Of a DNA stretch of 64,000 nucleotides, positions 33,405-42,056 are shown one piece after another. The stretch covers positions 62,001 through 126,000 of the forward strand of contig NZ_FONY01000009.1 in NCBI RefSeq assembly GCF_900113045.1. The letters are read 5' to 3'. Below the pieces are notes generated by a model. The model made no database searches. It was not told where the DNA came from and worked only from the letters and a program-made list of their open reading frames with translations. Both the position numbers and the translations under genes were made by a program. Every line of letters starts with the position of its first letter. Position 1 is the first letter of the stretch. Source of the stretch: Thermoflexibacter ruber. GTDB taxonomy: Bacteria; Bacteroidota; Bacteroidia; Cytophagales; Thermoflexibacteraceae.

Positions 33405-35060
33405 TTAATTATATCCACTGTTTTGCGTAAATTCAGTTTTATTTAAAATTGCATCTAATTGCGTTTGCGGAATAGGACGTAAGTTGTGAAAGTTTTGCAC
33501 GTTAGGTGCGCCTTCAGGGTTGTATTTTCTCACCCTCTCGACCAGTTTTCCTGTGCGTTTCAAGTCAAACCAACGCAGCTGCTCGCCAGCCAACTCTCTT
33601 GCTCTCTCGTCTAAGATAAAATCAATATTGATTTGGCTCGCAGTTACCTGCATCTCATTTTGTCTGCCTGCTTTAGTGGCTCTGGTTCTAACAACATTGA
33701 TGAACTCTGCTGCTTTGGAGGTATTACCTAAGTTCATTTCTGCCTCAGCCGCAATCAAATACATCTCTGCCAAGCGGAAGATGAAGGCATCTCTGGCACT
33801 CTGTTCCTCTGCTACTGTGGCACGAGTTGGGTCATCAAATTTACGCAAAGGAGGGAAGTGTTGGTTGTCCCTTGATGCTCCTGTAAGAGGATTGTAAATC
33901 ACTTCTCTGTCGTAAATCCTATATTTTCGGGTAGCTTTGATTGCTGGAGGAATGACTTTTTTGGTGGCAACGATAGCGGTATCACCAATGGCTATTCCTG
34001 CCGTCGGTGCATTCACATTAGCGAACCAAACCGTTTTAAAAGAAGCATCGTAGCGAGAGTCTATTTCATCATTAAATAAATCCAACAAGAACAAAGTAGG
34101 CATATAGCGCACAAAAGGACGACCATTGGCAATGTCTCTGACCATGCCAGGGGTAGAAACATCGTAGCGCATGCCAAACATCAAATGTCCGTTGTGTCCA
34201 CCTCTGGGATGCCCATCAGGAAATAAGATATTATCTCTACGGTCATTAAGTAGCAAGTTAGAAGAATAATTTACTGCCCAAATCACTTCGCTGTTTACTA
34301 AATTATTCATTCTCCACAAGTCTGCATAGTTAGGAAGCAAGCGGAAACCGTAGCTACTAATTACTTTCTGTGCCAGAGCCGAAGCCTCTGCATTATTGCC
34401 TCTGGTGAGATATATTCGTGCTAAAAATGCCTCTGCTGCAGGTTTAGTGGCTCTGCCATAGTTAGTTGTAGTTACAGGCAGGTTATTTACTGCAAAGGTC
34501 AAATCGTCAATAATTTGTTTGTAAAAGGTTTCTACAGGAGTTCTGTTAGCAGTTGTTTGGGGTTTTTTAGATTCTTCTAAGGTAAAATGTACCCCTCCCC
34601 ACATTTCTACGATGTGCCAATAATAAAAAGCTCTTAAAAAACGTAATTCGCCTTCTCTGGTTCTTCTTAGGGTTTCATTAAAACCTGCCTTGTCGATGCG
34701 AGAGATACCCGCATTGCATACATTGATAGCTTGGTAAGTTTTTCTCCAAAGGGTGTCGACAAAGGCTTGGTTGGACTGCAAGTTCAAATAATTGAGCATT
34801 TCAGGCTGTCTGTTGTCCGAACCATTAATCCATAAGTCAGTTCCCATCTCGGTGAGTCCATAGCCTTCTTCTTTGCCATACCAAAAGCGAGTATAGGCAT
34901 AAGCGGCATTGACTAAGGTCTCGAAACCCGCAGGTGTAGAAAATACGGCATCTGCCGTTAAACCTGTGGGATTATATTCCTCTAATTGTTTTTTGCAAGC
35001 GGTAAATAAGCCCAAACTTACTACCAAAGCAAGGATTAATTTTAAAAAACTTATTTTCAT
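33405..35060 (-). CDS. SusD/RagB-family surface glycan-binding lipoprotein
   Basis: A 551-residue lipoprotein (signal peptide with lipobox GLFTAC) that caps the SusC-type transporter and binds the glycan at the cell surface. SusD marks are the N-terminal TPR-like region ([38 protein letters not shown]), [17 protein letters not shown] and the C-terminal [27 protein letters not shown]. It follows susC after a BIME-like doublet, so the two are co-transcribed. Pectin-derived oligosaccharide as ligand is inferred from the neighbours. Confidence 0.93.
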   Translation of the reverse strand: MKISFLKLILALVVSLGLFTACKKQLEEYNPTGLTADAVFSTPAGFETLVNAAYAYTRFWYGKEEGYGLTEMGTDLWINGSDNRQPEMLNYLNLQSNQAFVDTLWRKTYQAINVCNAGISRIDKAGFNETLRRTREGELRFLRAFYYWHIVEMWGGVHFTLEESKKPQTTANRTPVETFYKQIIDDLTFAVNNLPVTTTNYGRATKPAAEAFLARIYLTRGNNAEASALAQKVISSYGFRLLPNYADLWRMNNLVNSEVIWAVNYSSNLLLNDRRDNILFPDGHPRGGHNGHLMFGMRYDVSTPGMVRDIANGRPFVRYMPTLFLLDLFNDEIDSRYDASFKTVWFANVNAPTAGIAIGDTAIVATKKVIPPAIKATRKYRIYDREVIYNPLTGASRDNQHFPPLRKFDDPTRATVAEEQSARDAFIFRLAEMYLIAAEAEMNLGNTSKAAEFINVVRTRATKAGRQNEMQVTASQINIDFILDERARELAGEQLRWFDLKRTGKLVERVRKYNPEGAPNVQNFHNLRPIPQTQLDAILNKTEFTQNSGYN

Positions 35061-35099
35061 ATCTTTATCAAAATTAATTCGTGAAAAAAATTTTATATA

Positions 35100-35158
35100 G
35101 GAGTACGAGTTTCTAACCCGTACATTTAGTTTTTACTCGACTTAGAAAGTCGGACTCC
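35100..35158. repeat. BIME-like hairpin doublet 2
   Basis: Outer arms GGAGTACGAGTT and AAGTCGGACTCC enclose the hairpins TACGAGTT/AACCCGTA and TCGACTT/AAGTCGG. It directly abuts the susC stop codon and sits in the susC-susD gap. It is the twin of the element at 30576-30643. Confidence 0.75.
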
Positions 35159-38113
35159 TTAAAAATCAATATTAACACCTGCTACCCACAAGCGAGGGAT
35201 AGGATTGCTCATAGAACCACCTCTTTCAGGGTCGTAGTTAGGTGTTTTAGCAAACGTTAGTACGTTTCTTCCTGTAACATAGATTCTTGCTCTTGAAACG
35301 CCTATTTTACCTACCATTTCACTTGGCAGGCTGTAACCTAAAGTCAAGCCTCTGAGCTTAATAAAAGAAGCATCTACATACTGCAAAGTGCTAAAATACA
35401 AGGTTGCACTTTGGGACTTGCTTGCGTCTGGTCTTGGGTAGTCATTGCTTGGATTTTCAGGAGTCCAATAGTTTTGGAAAGACCCATTCTCGATGCCTTG
35501 TGGGTCATGGATAGTATTGTAAGCATAAGACATCATTTGACCTATACGAGCAAAAACCTGTATGGAGAAATCAAAACCTTTGTAGCGAATATCGTTATTG
35601 AGGTTAGCACTCCAAGAGGGACGCGGCGAACCTAAGACAATACGGTCATTGGTTGGGTCTATTTTTCCATCGTTATTTTGGTCTTTTACCTTGATGTCCC
35701 CCGGTTTTTGGTTAAACTTGGCGGCTTGGTCAGCTTCTGAGGTTTGCCAAATTCCTAATTTTTCGTAGTCATAATAAGCAACTGTAGGATAGCCCACAAA
35801 CCAGCCATTCACTAAGTCATTGGCTCCTGTGGCTAACTCTACAATTTCTTCTCTATTCCTAAACCAATTTACGCCTACATTCCACTGAAAGCCGTTTTTG
35901 TCTATGGCTCTTGCGTTCAGGCTCAATTCTACTCCCCTGTTTCTTGTTTTTCCTATATTTTCAGTGATGATACCTGCTCCAGAAGTAGGTGGGAGAGTTC
36001 TATTGAGGAGTAAATCTTTGGTTCTGGTATCGTACACATCAATAGAGCCTGTCAATCTATTTCTGAACAGACCAAAGTCAAAACCTCCATTATAAGTAGT
36101 AGAAAGTTCCCAACGCAACTCCTCGTTGCCTATGCGAAGGTCGAAGCGATTGCCTGTGGCTGGGGTCTCTCCAAAGGAAAAAGGAATCCTTCTAAGCAAA
36201 CTTTGAGAAGAATAAGGAGCAACTGCATCGTTCCCCGCAATCCCATAACTACCTCTCACCTTCAACTCACTGAATACGTTTTGATTTTTCATAAAAGGCT
36301 CGTCTATGATATGCCAAGCACCCGCTATCGAAGGGAAGAACGCCCACTTGTTTTTATCTACCAGTTTAGATGAACCATCGCTCCTGCCCGTGAAAGAGAG
36401 AATGTACTTGCCTTTCAAGCTATACTGTACCCTACCTGTAAAAGAAACAAGGTTACTCCCAGCGTAAGCACTTGCAATAGAAACTTGCTCAGTCGCATTG
36501 CCAATGGCATAAAAAAGCTGAGAATTAAGCAATTGATTTGCACCTGTGGCAGATTGAGCTTCCTCTCTGTTGGTCAAAAGCGTAGTGATGCCCGTAGCGG
36601 TGATGTCATGCTCTCCAAATTTCTTTTGGTAAGTCAAGATATTTTCCCAAGTGAGGCGAATGTCTTGCGAAGTATTATAAACTGCCTGAGAAACAGAACC
36701 AACCCTATCTACAGTTTCTGAACCTCTGAAAATCCCTGTGCGTCTGTAGTCAAAAGTTGCCCCGAAGTTAGACCTAAAATTCAAATCAGAGGTAAGTTGG
36801 GCATCTAAATACACAGAGGAGAAAATGCGAGTAGTACGTATATTGTTCATGTAGTTATTAGGTTGCTCGTCCACCAGCGGATTGACTGTTCGTCCGTCAG
36901 GTTGGAATATGACCTTGCCCTCGCTGTCATAAGGCAACAAAAGTGGATTTAGCTTTGCGGCATTGTTGAGAGGGTCGCGACGTATATTTTGGTTGTAATG
37001 TGTGAGTTGCATTTGCGTACCCAATTTGATTTTTTCAGTAACAGAAAAATCTAAATTCACACGACCATTGTAGCGAGAAAGGTTATCCATCTTGAAAACT
37101 CCGTCTTCGCGAAAGTAGTTTAGAGAGGCATAATATCTGGTTTTTGCGTTTCCTCCTCTGACACCTACTTGGTAGTCTTGCTGCACACCATTTTTAAGGA
37201 ATTGATTTATCCAATCGGTATTGGCATTGGTTTGTATTTGCTGGCGTTCAAACTCTGAAAAAATCTTAGGGTCATCTGCCTCGCTTGCCCACCTACCCGC
37301 CGCCCTATTTGCCTCTCTTTTCATCGCTACGTATTCTTGGGCATTTTTCATTCTTGGATATTCTATTTGCGAAACCCCGATGTATGAGTTCAAAGACACT
37401 GTTACCCTGTCAGATGCTCCTTTCTTTGTGGTGATAATGACTACCCCATTTGCCCCTCTTGAACCATAAATCGCTGTGGTAGAAGCATCTTTTAAGATTT
37501 CCATAGATTCTATGTCATTGGGGTTCAAGTCTTGGATAGTACTGTATTGGATACCATCTACTATGTAAAGCGGATTGTTGCTTGCAGTAATGGAGCGATT
37601 CCCTCTTACCGTAACGCTGATGCCTGCTCCTGCCTGACCGCTGTTACGTGTAATATCCACCCCCGCTACTCTGCCTTGCAAAGATTCCATGACGTTGGTC
37701 GTAGGGATTTTGGTCAAGTCTTCTGTTTTCATAGAAACGATTGCCCCTGTAACATCTCTTTTCTTGATTTGCCCATAGCCAATGATGACTACTTCATTAA
37801 GTTGGGTAACATCTGACTGGAGGCGGACATTGATTTCAGATTGACTACCTATAGCAATAGATTGTGTAGCATAGCCAATAAAGCTAAAAACCAATTCCTG
37901 TTCGCTTGCATCGGGAATATTGATGGAATATTTGCCATCAGTATCCGTAGTAGTACCTATATTTGTACCTTTAATGACGATAGACACCCCAGGAATAGGA
38001 AGCGATGTTTCCGCCTCAACTACTTTCCCTGTGATTTGACGAGTTTTTTGGGTTTGTGCAAAGGCATTTATTCCCAGTAGGAATAATACGATAAGTAAAA
38101 GTTGTTTTTTCAT
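35159..38113 (-). CDS. SusC/RagA-family TonB-linked outer membrane transporter
   Basis: A 984-residue TonB-dependent importer. A signal peptide ends INAFAQ. A carboxypeptidase-regulatory-like domain follows (ITGKVVEAETSLPIPGVSIVIKGTNIGTTTDTDGKYSINIP), then the plug with the SusC marker (VVIIGYGQIKKRDVTGAIVSM, NPNDIESMEILKDASTTAIYGSRGANGVVIITTKKG) and a long barrel ending in WVAGVNIDF, with a terminal Phe as in outer-membrane barrels. There is no extra STN signalling domain, so it probably does not control an anti-sigma factor. It imports oligogalacturonides by inference from the locus. Confidence 0.95.
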   Translation of the reverse strand: MKKQLLLIVLFLLGINAFAQTQKTRQITGKVVEAETSLPIPGVSIVIKGTNIGTTTDTDGKYSINIPDASEQELVFSFIGYATQSIAIGSQSEINVRLQSDVTQLNEVVIIGYGQIKKRDVTGAIVSMKTEDLTKIPTTNVMESLQGRVAGVDITRNSGQAGAGISVTVRGNRSITASNNPLYIVDGIQYSTIQDLNPNDIESMEILKDASTTAIYGSRGANGVVIITTKKGASDRVTVSLNSYIGVSQIEYPRMKNAQEYVAMKREANRAAGRWASEADDPKIFSEFERQQIQTNANTDWINQFLKNGVQQDYQVGVRGGNAKTRYYASLNYFREDGVFKMDNLSRYNGRVNLDFSVTEKIKLGTQMQLTHYNQNIRRDPLNNAAKLNPLLLPYDSEGKVIFQPDGRTVNPLVDEQPNNYMNNIRTTRIFSSVYLDAQLTSDLNFRSNFGATFDYRRTGIFRGSETVDRVGSVSQAVYNTSQDIRLTWENILTYQKKFGEHDITATGITTLLTNREEAQSATGANQLLNSQLFYAIGNATEQVSIASAYAGSNLVSFTGRVQYSLKGKYILSFTGRSDGSSKLVDKNKWAFFPSIAGAWHIIDEPFMKNQNVFSELKVRGSYGIAGNDAVAPYSSQSLLRRIPFSFGETPATGNRFDLRIGNEELRWELSTTYNGGFDFGLFRNRLTGSIDVYDTRTKDLLLNRTLPPTSGAGIITENIGKTRNRGVELSLNARAIDKNGFQWNVGVNWFRNREEIVELATGANDLVNGWFVGYPTVAYYDYEKLGIWQTSEADQAAKFNQKPGDIKVKDQNNDGKIDPTNDRIVLGSPRPSWSANLNNDIRYKGFDFSIQVFARIGQMMSYAYNTIHDPQGIENGSFQNYWTPENPSNDYPRPDASKSQSATLYFSTLQYVDASFIKLRGLTLGYSLPSEMVGKIGVSRARIYVTGRNVLTFAKTPNYDPERGGSMSNPIPRLWVAGVNIDF

Positions 38114-38161
38114 TTTTCACATCTACTTTTATTGTTTTCAAAAGATTCTTTACTAATAATG

Positions 38162-38206
38162 ACAAAACATACTATGTTTTTGTGCTTACCTCACTTCAAG
38201 TGAGTT
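38162..38206. repeat. Two small hairpins around the kduI stop codon
   Basis: ACAAAACATA / TATGTTTTTGT (one bulge) at 38162-38183 lies in the kduI-susC gap. CTCACTT-C-AAGTGAG at about 38190-38204 overlaps the kduI stop codon. They may slow ribosomes or RNases at the cistron border; no T-run follows. Confidence 0.4.
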
Positions 38207-39012
38207 ACCGATACAAAATCCATATCTGCAAATGATTGGTTCTCACCTGCCATTCCCCAAATGAATCCATAGCTCGAGGTTCCGCAACCTGAGTGAATAG
38301 ACCAAGGCGGCGAAATAATTGCTTGATGGTTGTTTACCCATAAATGTCGGGTCTCTTGTGGCTCTCCCATAAGATGCAAAACACCTTGATTTTCAGGAAT
38401 ATCAAAATAAAAATAGGCTTCCATACGCCTATCGTGTGTATGTGGGGACATCGTATTCCAAACATTACCCGTTTTGAGCAAGGTAAGTCCCATGACCAAC
38501 TGACAACTTTGAATACCGTCTAAGTGAATATACTTATAAATAGTTCTTTGGTTAGCCGTTTCTACTGCACCCATTTGTGCAGGACTTGCTTCGGTTTGTC
38601 GCATCAAACAAGTAGGATAAGTTTGATGAGCAGGACTTGACATAAGGAAAAACAAGGGATTGGCTACATTGGCAAAATTTATGTTTTTTGCTCCTTTGCC
38701 TACATACAAGCAATCCAACTTATCCATTTCATAAGCTACTTCATCTACGATTACTTTCCCTTTCCCGCCTACATTGATGATGCCCAACTCTCTCCTTTCC
38801 AAGAAATAGTTAGCTTTTAAACTGTCATAATTAGGAAGCTCGACAAGAGATTTTCGAGGCATGACCCCACCAATAATTACTCTATCGTAATGAGAATACA
38901 CTAACTTTATTTGGTCTTCCTCAAAAACATTTTCCATCAGAAAACTTGCTCTGAGGGCTTTTGAATCCATCTTTGCCACTTCTTGTGGACTGTGCTGATG
39001 CCTAATTTCCAT
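38191..39012 (-). CDS. kduI: 5-dehydro-4-deoxy-D-glucuronate isomerase
   Basis: KduI isomerises 5-keto-4-deoxyuronate, the monomer made from unsaturated uronates, to 2,5-diketo-3-deoxygluconate. The 273-residue cupin has the family segments GGVMPRKSLVELPNYDSLKANYFLERRELGIINVGGKG, MSPHTHDRRMEAYFYFDIP with metal-binding His and Glu, and WSIHSGCGTSSYGFIWGMAGEN. The length matches KduI. It sits between kduD and susC; site C is 23 bp upstream of its start, and the 248-bp gap to kduD makes a separate promoter likely. Confidence 0.96.
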   Translation of the reverse strand: MEIRHQHSPQEVAKMDSKALRASFLMENVFEEDQIKLVYSHYDRVIIGGVMPRKSLVELPNYDSLKANYFLERRELGIINVGGKGKVIVDEVAYEMDKLDCLYVGKGAKNINFANVANPLFFLMSSPAHQTYPTCLMRQTEASPAQMGAVETANQRTIYKYIHLDGIQSCQLVMGLTLLKTGNVWNTMSPHTHDRRMEAYFYFDIPENQGVLHLMGEPQETRHLWVNNHQAIISPPWSIHSGCGTSSYGFIWGMAGENQSFADMDFVSVTHLK

Positions 39013-39034
39013 TTTCTATATTGCCTTTTGTCTG

Positions 39035-39060
39035 TTTTTCATGTGATAACACATGAAAAA
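39035..39060. promoter_or_regulatory. Perfect 11-bp palindrome upstream of kduI (site C)
   Basis: TTTTTCATGTG-ATAA-CACATGAAAAA is a perfect inverted repeat. The block CTGTTTTTCATGTGATAACA is identical to site B in front of the CE12-GH28 gene. Candidate operator for the pectin genes, or a 5'-UTR hairpin. Confidence 0.7.
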
Positions 39061-39260
39061 GTGAATAATTATCTTTTAAGTGTTGAAAATACATTTGTTT
39101 CAATATATATAAAATAAGTATCTTTGTGAATTAGTGTTGATAATAAGGAGGTTACAAAATTAATTAATCTGAAATTTGAAAATCTGAAACAACTAACAAC
39201 CAACAATTGCAAACCACCTCAAACTATATTCAAACATTTTCAAATTGTATTTTAATATTT

Positions 39261-40031
39261 TTATCTCCCCATCCAGCCGCCATCTACTGTCAGGATAGTT
39301 CCGTTTACATAATCCGAAGCCACAGAAGCTAAGAAAACAGTTGCTCCTTTTAAGTCTTCAGCCTGTCCCCATCTGCCCGCAGGAATCCTGCTCAAAATTG
39401 CCTGACTGCGTTCAGGGTCATTTCTTAGGGCTTCGGTATTGTCCGTAGCGATATATCCTGGGGCTATCCCATTGACATTAATGCCTTTACTTGCCCATTC
39501 ATTTGCTAAAGCCTTAATTAGGCTGCTTACGGCTCCTTTGCTTGCTGCATAGCTTGGCACATTGATTCCCCCTTGGAAAGAAAGCAAAGAAGCCGTAAAA
39601 ATGATTTTGCCTTTTCCTTGTGCTATCATCTGCTTCCCTATTTCTCTACTCAAAATAAAAGGTGCATCTAAATTGATTCCCAATACGTTATCCCAATATT
39701 CGTCAGGGTGTTCAGCTGCGGGTTTTCTTAAAATCGTTCCTGCATTGTTTACTAAAATATCTATTTGGGAAAAATCATTTTGTACTTGTTTGATAAAACC
39801 GTAAAGTGCTACCCTATCACTAAAATCAGCTTGGTAAGCACTGAATTTGCGACCTAAATTGGTAACTTCCTTTTCTACTTCACTTCCGTTTAGCTCTAAA
39901 GAGGCAGAAACTCCTATGATGTCTGCCCCAGCCTCAGCCAAAGCAATCGCCATAGCTTTTCCGATTCCTCGCTTGCACCCCGTTACCAAGGCAGTTTTTC
40001 CTGTTAAGTCAAATAGTTTCAAATCCGTCAT
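39261..40031 (-). CDS. kduD: 2-dehydro-3-deoxy-D-gluconate 5-dehydrogenase
   Basis: KduD reduces 2,5-diketo-3-deoxygluconate to 2-keto-3-deoxygluconate. The 256-residue SDR has TGCKRGIGKAMA (cofactor), NNAGTILRKPAAEHPDEYWDNVLGINL, the catalytic Ser in FTASLLSFQGG, YAASKGAVSSLIKALA (Tyr, Lys) and the C-terminal ASDYVNGTILTVDGGWMGR typical of KduD. It is the first gene of the minus-strand pectin locus. KDG kinase and KDPG aldolase, needed to complete the route, are not in the window. Confidence 0.94.
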   Translation of the reverse strand: MTDLKLFDLTGKTALVTGCKRGIGKAMAIALAEAGADIIGVSASLELNGSEVEKEVTNLGRKFSAYQADFSDRVALYGFIKQVQNDFSQIDILVNNAGTILRKPAAEHPDEYWDNVLGINLDAPFILSREIGKQMIAQGKGKIIFTASLLSFQGGINVPSYAASKGAVSSLIKALANEWASKGINVNGIAPGYIATDNTEALRNDPERSQAILSRIPAGRWGQAEDLKGATVFLASVASDYVNGTILTVDGGWMGR

Positions 40032-40167
40032 TTATTAAAAAAGTACAATTTTTACTTGTCTAAAGATTTCTTCTCACCAAAACCTGCTTTGTGATACTTT
40101 CTTTTAAGTTAGGAGTTGATAGGAAATAGGCAAATAATAAAGGTAAAATTTTTGCAATTTTTTTATG

Positions 40168-40189
40168 CAAGCGTTTCCGCAACCGCTTG
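40168..40189. promoter_or_regulatory. Putative LacI-family operator in front of kduD
   Basis: CAAGCGTTTCCGCAACCGCTTG has half-sites CAAGCG/CGCTTG in dyad symmetry, as in LacI/CcpA-type operators (xAAxCG core). It is about 140 bp upstream of the kduD start and 300 bp from the regulator's ATG. Confidence 0.55.
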
Positions 40190-40330
40190 TATTTTAGTTC
40201 TTTGTATGATTTTTCTTAGATTTTGTGATTTTTTACATTAAAAAGAGAGTAGGAAGAATAGATGAAAGTTTTTAGATTTTAAGAGATAAATTCTTGGAAA
40301 AGTTCTATTTTTTTAGAAATGATTTTATCA

Positions 40331-40360
40331 TTGCTATTCTTAAATTTTTTTGTATATTTG
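40331..40360 (+). promoter_or_regulatory. Putative promoter of the LacI-family regulator
   Basis: TTG at 40331 and TATATTTG at 40353-40360 are separated by 19 bp, a good fit to the Bacteroidota -33/-7 pattern. The predicted 5' UTR is about 120 nt. Confidence 0.45.
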
Positions 40361-40488
40361 TAAAAATGGCAAGGTGTAGCACATGGCAAAGAAGAAAAAA
40401 ATTAAGTAACGCTATTATTTGTAAAATTTACCTTATTTATGAGGAGCATTACAAACAATTATGGATTTTTATGAGAAGTAGATAAACG

Positions 40489-41517
40489 ATGAGAACAGGT
40501 CAAGTAACTATTAAAGACATTGCCAAAAGGCTGAACATCTCTGTTTCTACAGTATCCAGAGCATTGAGGGATATGCCTGAGATACACCCTGATACTAAAA
40601 AAGCCATTCTAAAATTGGCAGAGGAACTTGATTATCAGCCTAATCAATTAGCTAAAAACTTAGCCAAAAGTTCTACTAAGACTATCGGAGTTATTGTTCC
40701 TAATCTAAGTTATTATTTTTTTTCTGCTGTACTCAATAGCATAGAGGAGGCAGCAATGCAAGCAGGCTATAGCGTATTGGTTTGCCAGACCAATGAGTCC
40801 CATGCCAAAGAAGTTACTAATATTCAGAACCTGATGCGTGGGCAGGTCGAGGGTTTGCTGATTTCTCTTTCAAGAGATACCGATAATTGCGAGCATATCC
40901 ATCGCTTATTGCAAAAAAACGTTCCCTTAGTGCTTTTTGACCGATACATGAATGATTTAGATGCCTCTAAGGTAATTGTGGATAACCATTCCGCTGCTTT
41001 TAAAGCTACGGAACATTTGATTGAAAACCACTGTACTAAAATTGGTTTCTTGGCAGGTCCCCCCCACTTGCTCATTAGCAATCAACGTTTGTCTGGTTAT
41101 AGGGCAGCATTAGAAAAACATGGATTAGAGTTTGATAGTCGTTATGTATTTCACTGTGACTATACCAAAGAAAATGCCATTGCTCAGACTTTAGCCATGA
41201 TGCAACTTGCCCCTCCTCCTAATGGTATTTTTGCGGTAAGCGACAGAGTTGCCTTTGCTACTATTTTTGCTTTAAGAAGCAAAGGATACCAGATTCCGCA
41301 AGATGTAGCTATAGTAAGTTTTAATAATGAGCCTGTTTGCGAGTTTTTAACCCCTTCCTTGAGTAGCATTAGCCAGCCTATAGACCAAATAGGCAGGGAG
41401 AGTGTACGCCTCCTGTTACAACAAATAGAAGCCAAAGAAGATATTGTACCTAAGCAGGTGAGTGTTTTAGATACCACACTGGTAGTAAGAGAATCTTCTG
41501 TAAGAACCTTTAAATAA
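40489..41517 (+). CDS. LacI-family transcriptional regulator of the pectin locus (inferred)
   Basis: A 342-residue regulator. The N-terminal LacI helix-turn-helix is complete (VTIKDIAKRLNISVSTVSRAL, hinge NQLAKNLAKS). The periplasmic-binding-protein-like effector domain follows (TIGVIVPNLSYYFFSAVLNSIEEAA, VPLVLFDRYM, HLIENHCTKIGFLAGPP, DVAIVSFNNEP, SSISQPIDQIG). Divergent placement next to kduD suggests it controls the locus. Effector and operator are not proven. The gene contains a C7 tract near 41059-41065, which is in frame. It ends 5 bp before the convergent purE stop. Confidence 0.92.
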   Translation: MRTGQVTIKDIAKRLNISVSTVSRALRDMPEIHPDTKKAILKLAEELDYQPNQLAKNLAKSSTKTIGVIVPNLSYYFFSAVLNSIEEAAMQAGYSVLVCQTNESHAKEVTNIQNLMRGQVEGLLISLSRDTDNCEHIHRLLQKNVPLVLFDRYMNDLDASKVIVDNHSAAFKATEHLIENHCTKIGFLAGPPHLLISNQRLSGYRAALEKHGLEFDSRYVFHCDYTKENAIAQTLAMMQLAPPPNGIFAVSDRVAFATIFALRSKGYQIPQDVAIVSFNNEPVCEFLTPSLSSISQPIDQIGRESVRLLLQQIEAKEDIVPKQVSVLDTTLVVRESSVRTFK

Positions 41518-41522
41518 AAATA

Positions 41523-42032
41523 TCAAAATCCTATTTTTTCTCCCTGCCAGCCGTTTTCCTCTATTTCTTGCACCGATTCCAATACCTTGTCTCTAAGTAT
41601 TTCTTTGAATTTTTGAAGCTTTTGAGCAACAGTCGTATCGAAAGTGCCGAGAATCTGTGCCGCTAATATACCTGCATTGCGGCCTCCATTCAGAGCAACA
41701 GTAGCTACAGGCACGCCTGCGGGCATTTGTAAAATAGAAAGTACAGAATCCCAACCATCTATGGAGTTTGAAGATTTGATAGGTACACCTATGACAGGTA
41801 GAGTAGTGATAGATGCCACCATACCCGGTAGGTGTGCCGCTCCGCCTGCACCTGCTATGATGACTTTGATGCCTCTTGGTCTTGCATTTTCAGCATATTC
41901 TATCATTCTATGAGGGGTGCGATGGGCAGAAACTACTGTAAGTTCGAACTGAACGCCTAATTCTTCTAAGACTTTGGCAGCCTCTGACATAATCGGTAAG
42001 TCAGACTTGCTCCCCATAATAATTCCAATCAT
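41523..42032 (-). CDS. purE: N5-carboxyaminoimidazole ribonucleotide mutase
   Basis: PurE class I converts N5-CAIR to CAIR in purine synthesis. The 169-residue protein has [42 protein letters not shown] and [40 protein letters not shown], all class I marks. A purK partner should exist elsewhere. It starts 24 bp after the porW-like stop on the same strand, so it is probably co-transcribed with it. Confidence 0.96.
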   Translation of the reverse strand: MIGIIMGSKSDLPIMSEAAKVLEELGVQFELTVVSAHRTPHRMIEYAENARPRGIKVIIAGAGGAAHLPGMVASITTLPVIGVPIKSSNSIDGWDSVLSILQMPAGVPVATVALNGGRNAGILAAQILGTFDTTVAQKLQKFKEILRDKVLESVQEIEENGWQGEKIGF

Positions 42033-42056
42033 TTGATTTTGATGTGTTTAGTTTGG

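Larger units (their letters stand above)
40032..40488. other. Regulatory gap between kduD and the divergent lacI-type gene
   Basis: This 457-bp gap holds a LacI-type operator candidate (40168-40189) nearer the kduD side and a promoter candidate (40331-40360) for the regulator. An ORF of 63 codons inside (40294-40485) has no recognisable feature and is not accepted as a gene. Confidence 0.75.

Noticed and set aside
39090-39126. TACATTTG and TATCTTTG promoter-like boxes
   Set aside because: They point to the plus strand, but only minus-strand genes follow nearby; chance matches in AT-rich DNA are likely.
40294-40485. 63-codon plus-strand ORF upstream of the LacI-type gene
   Set aside because: It overlaps the putative promoter, has a random Phe/Lys/Ile-rich composition and no motif.
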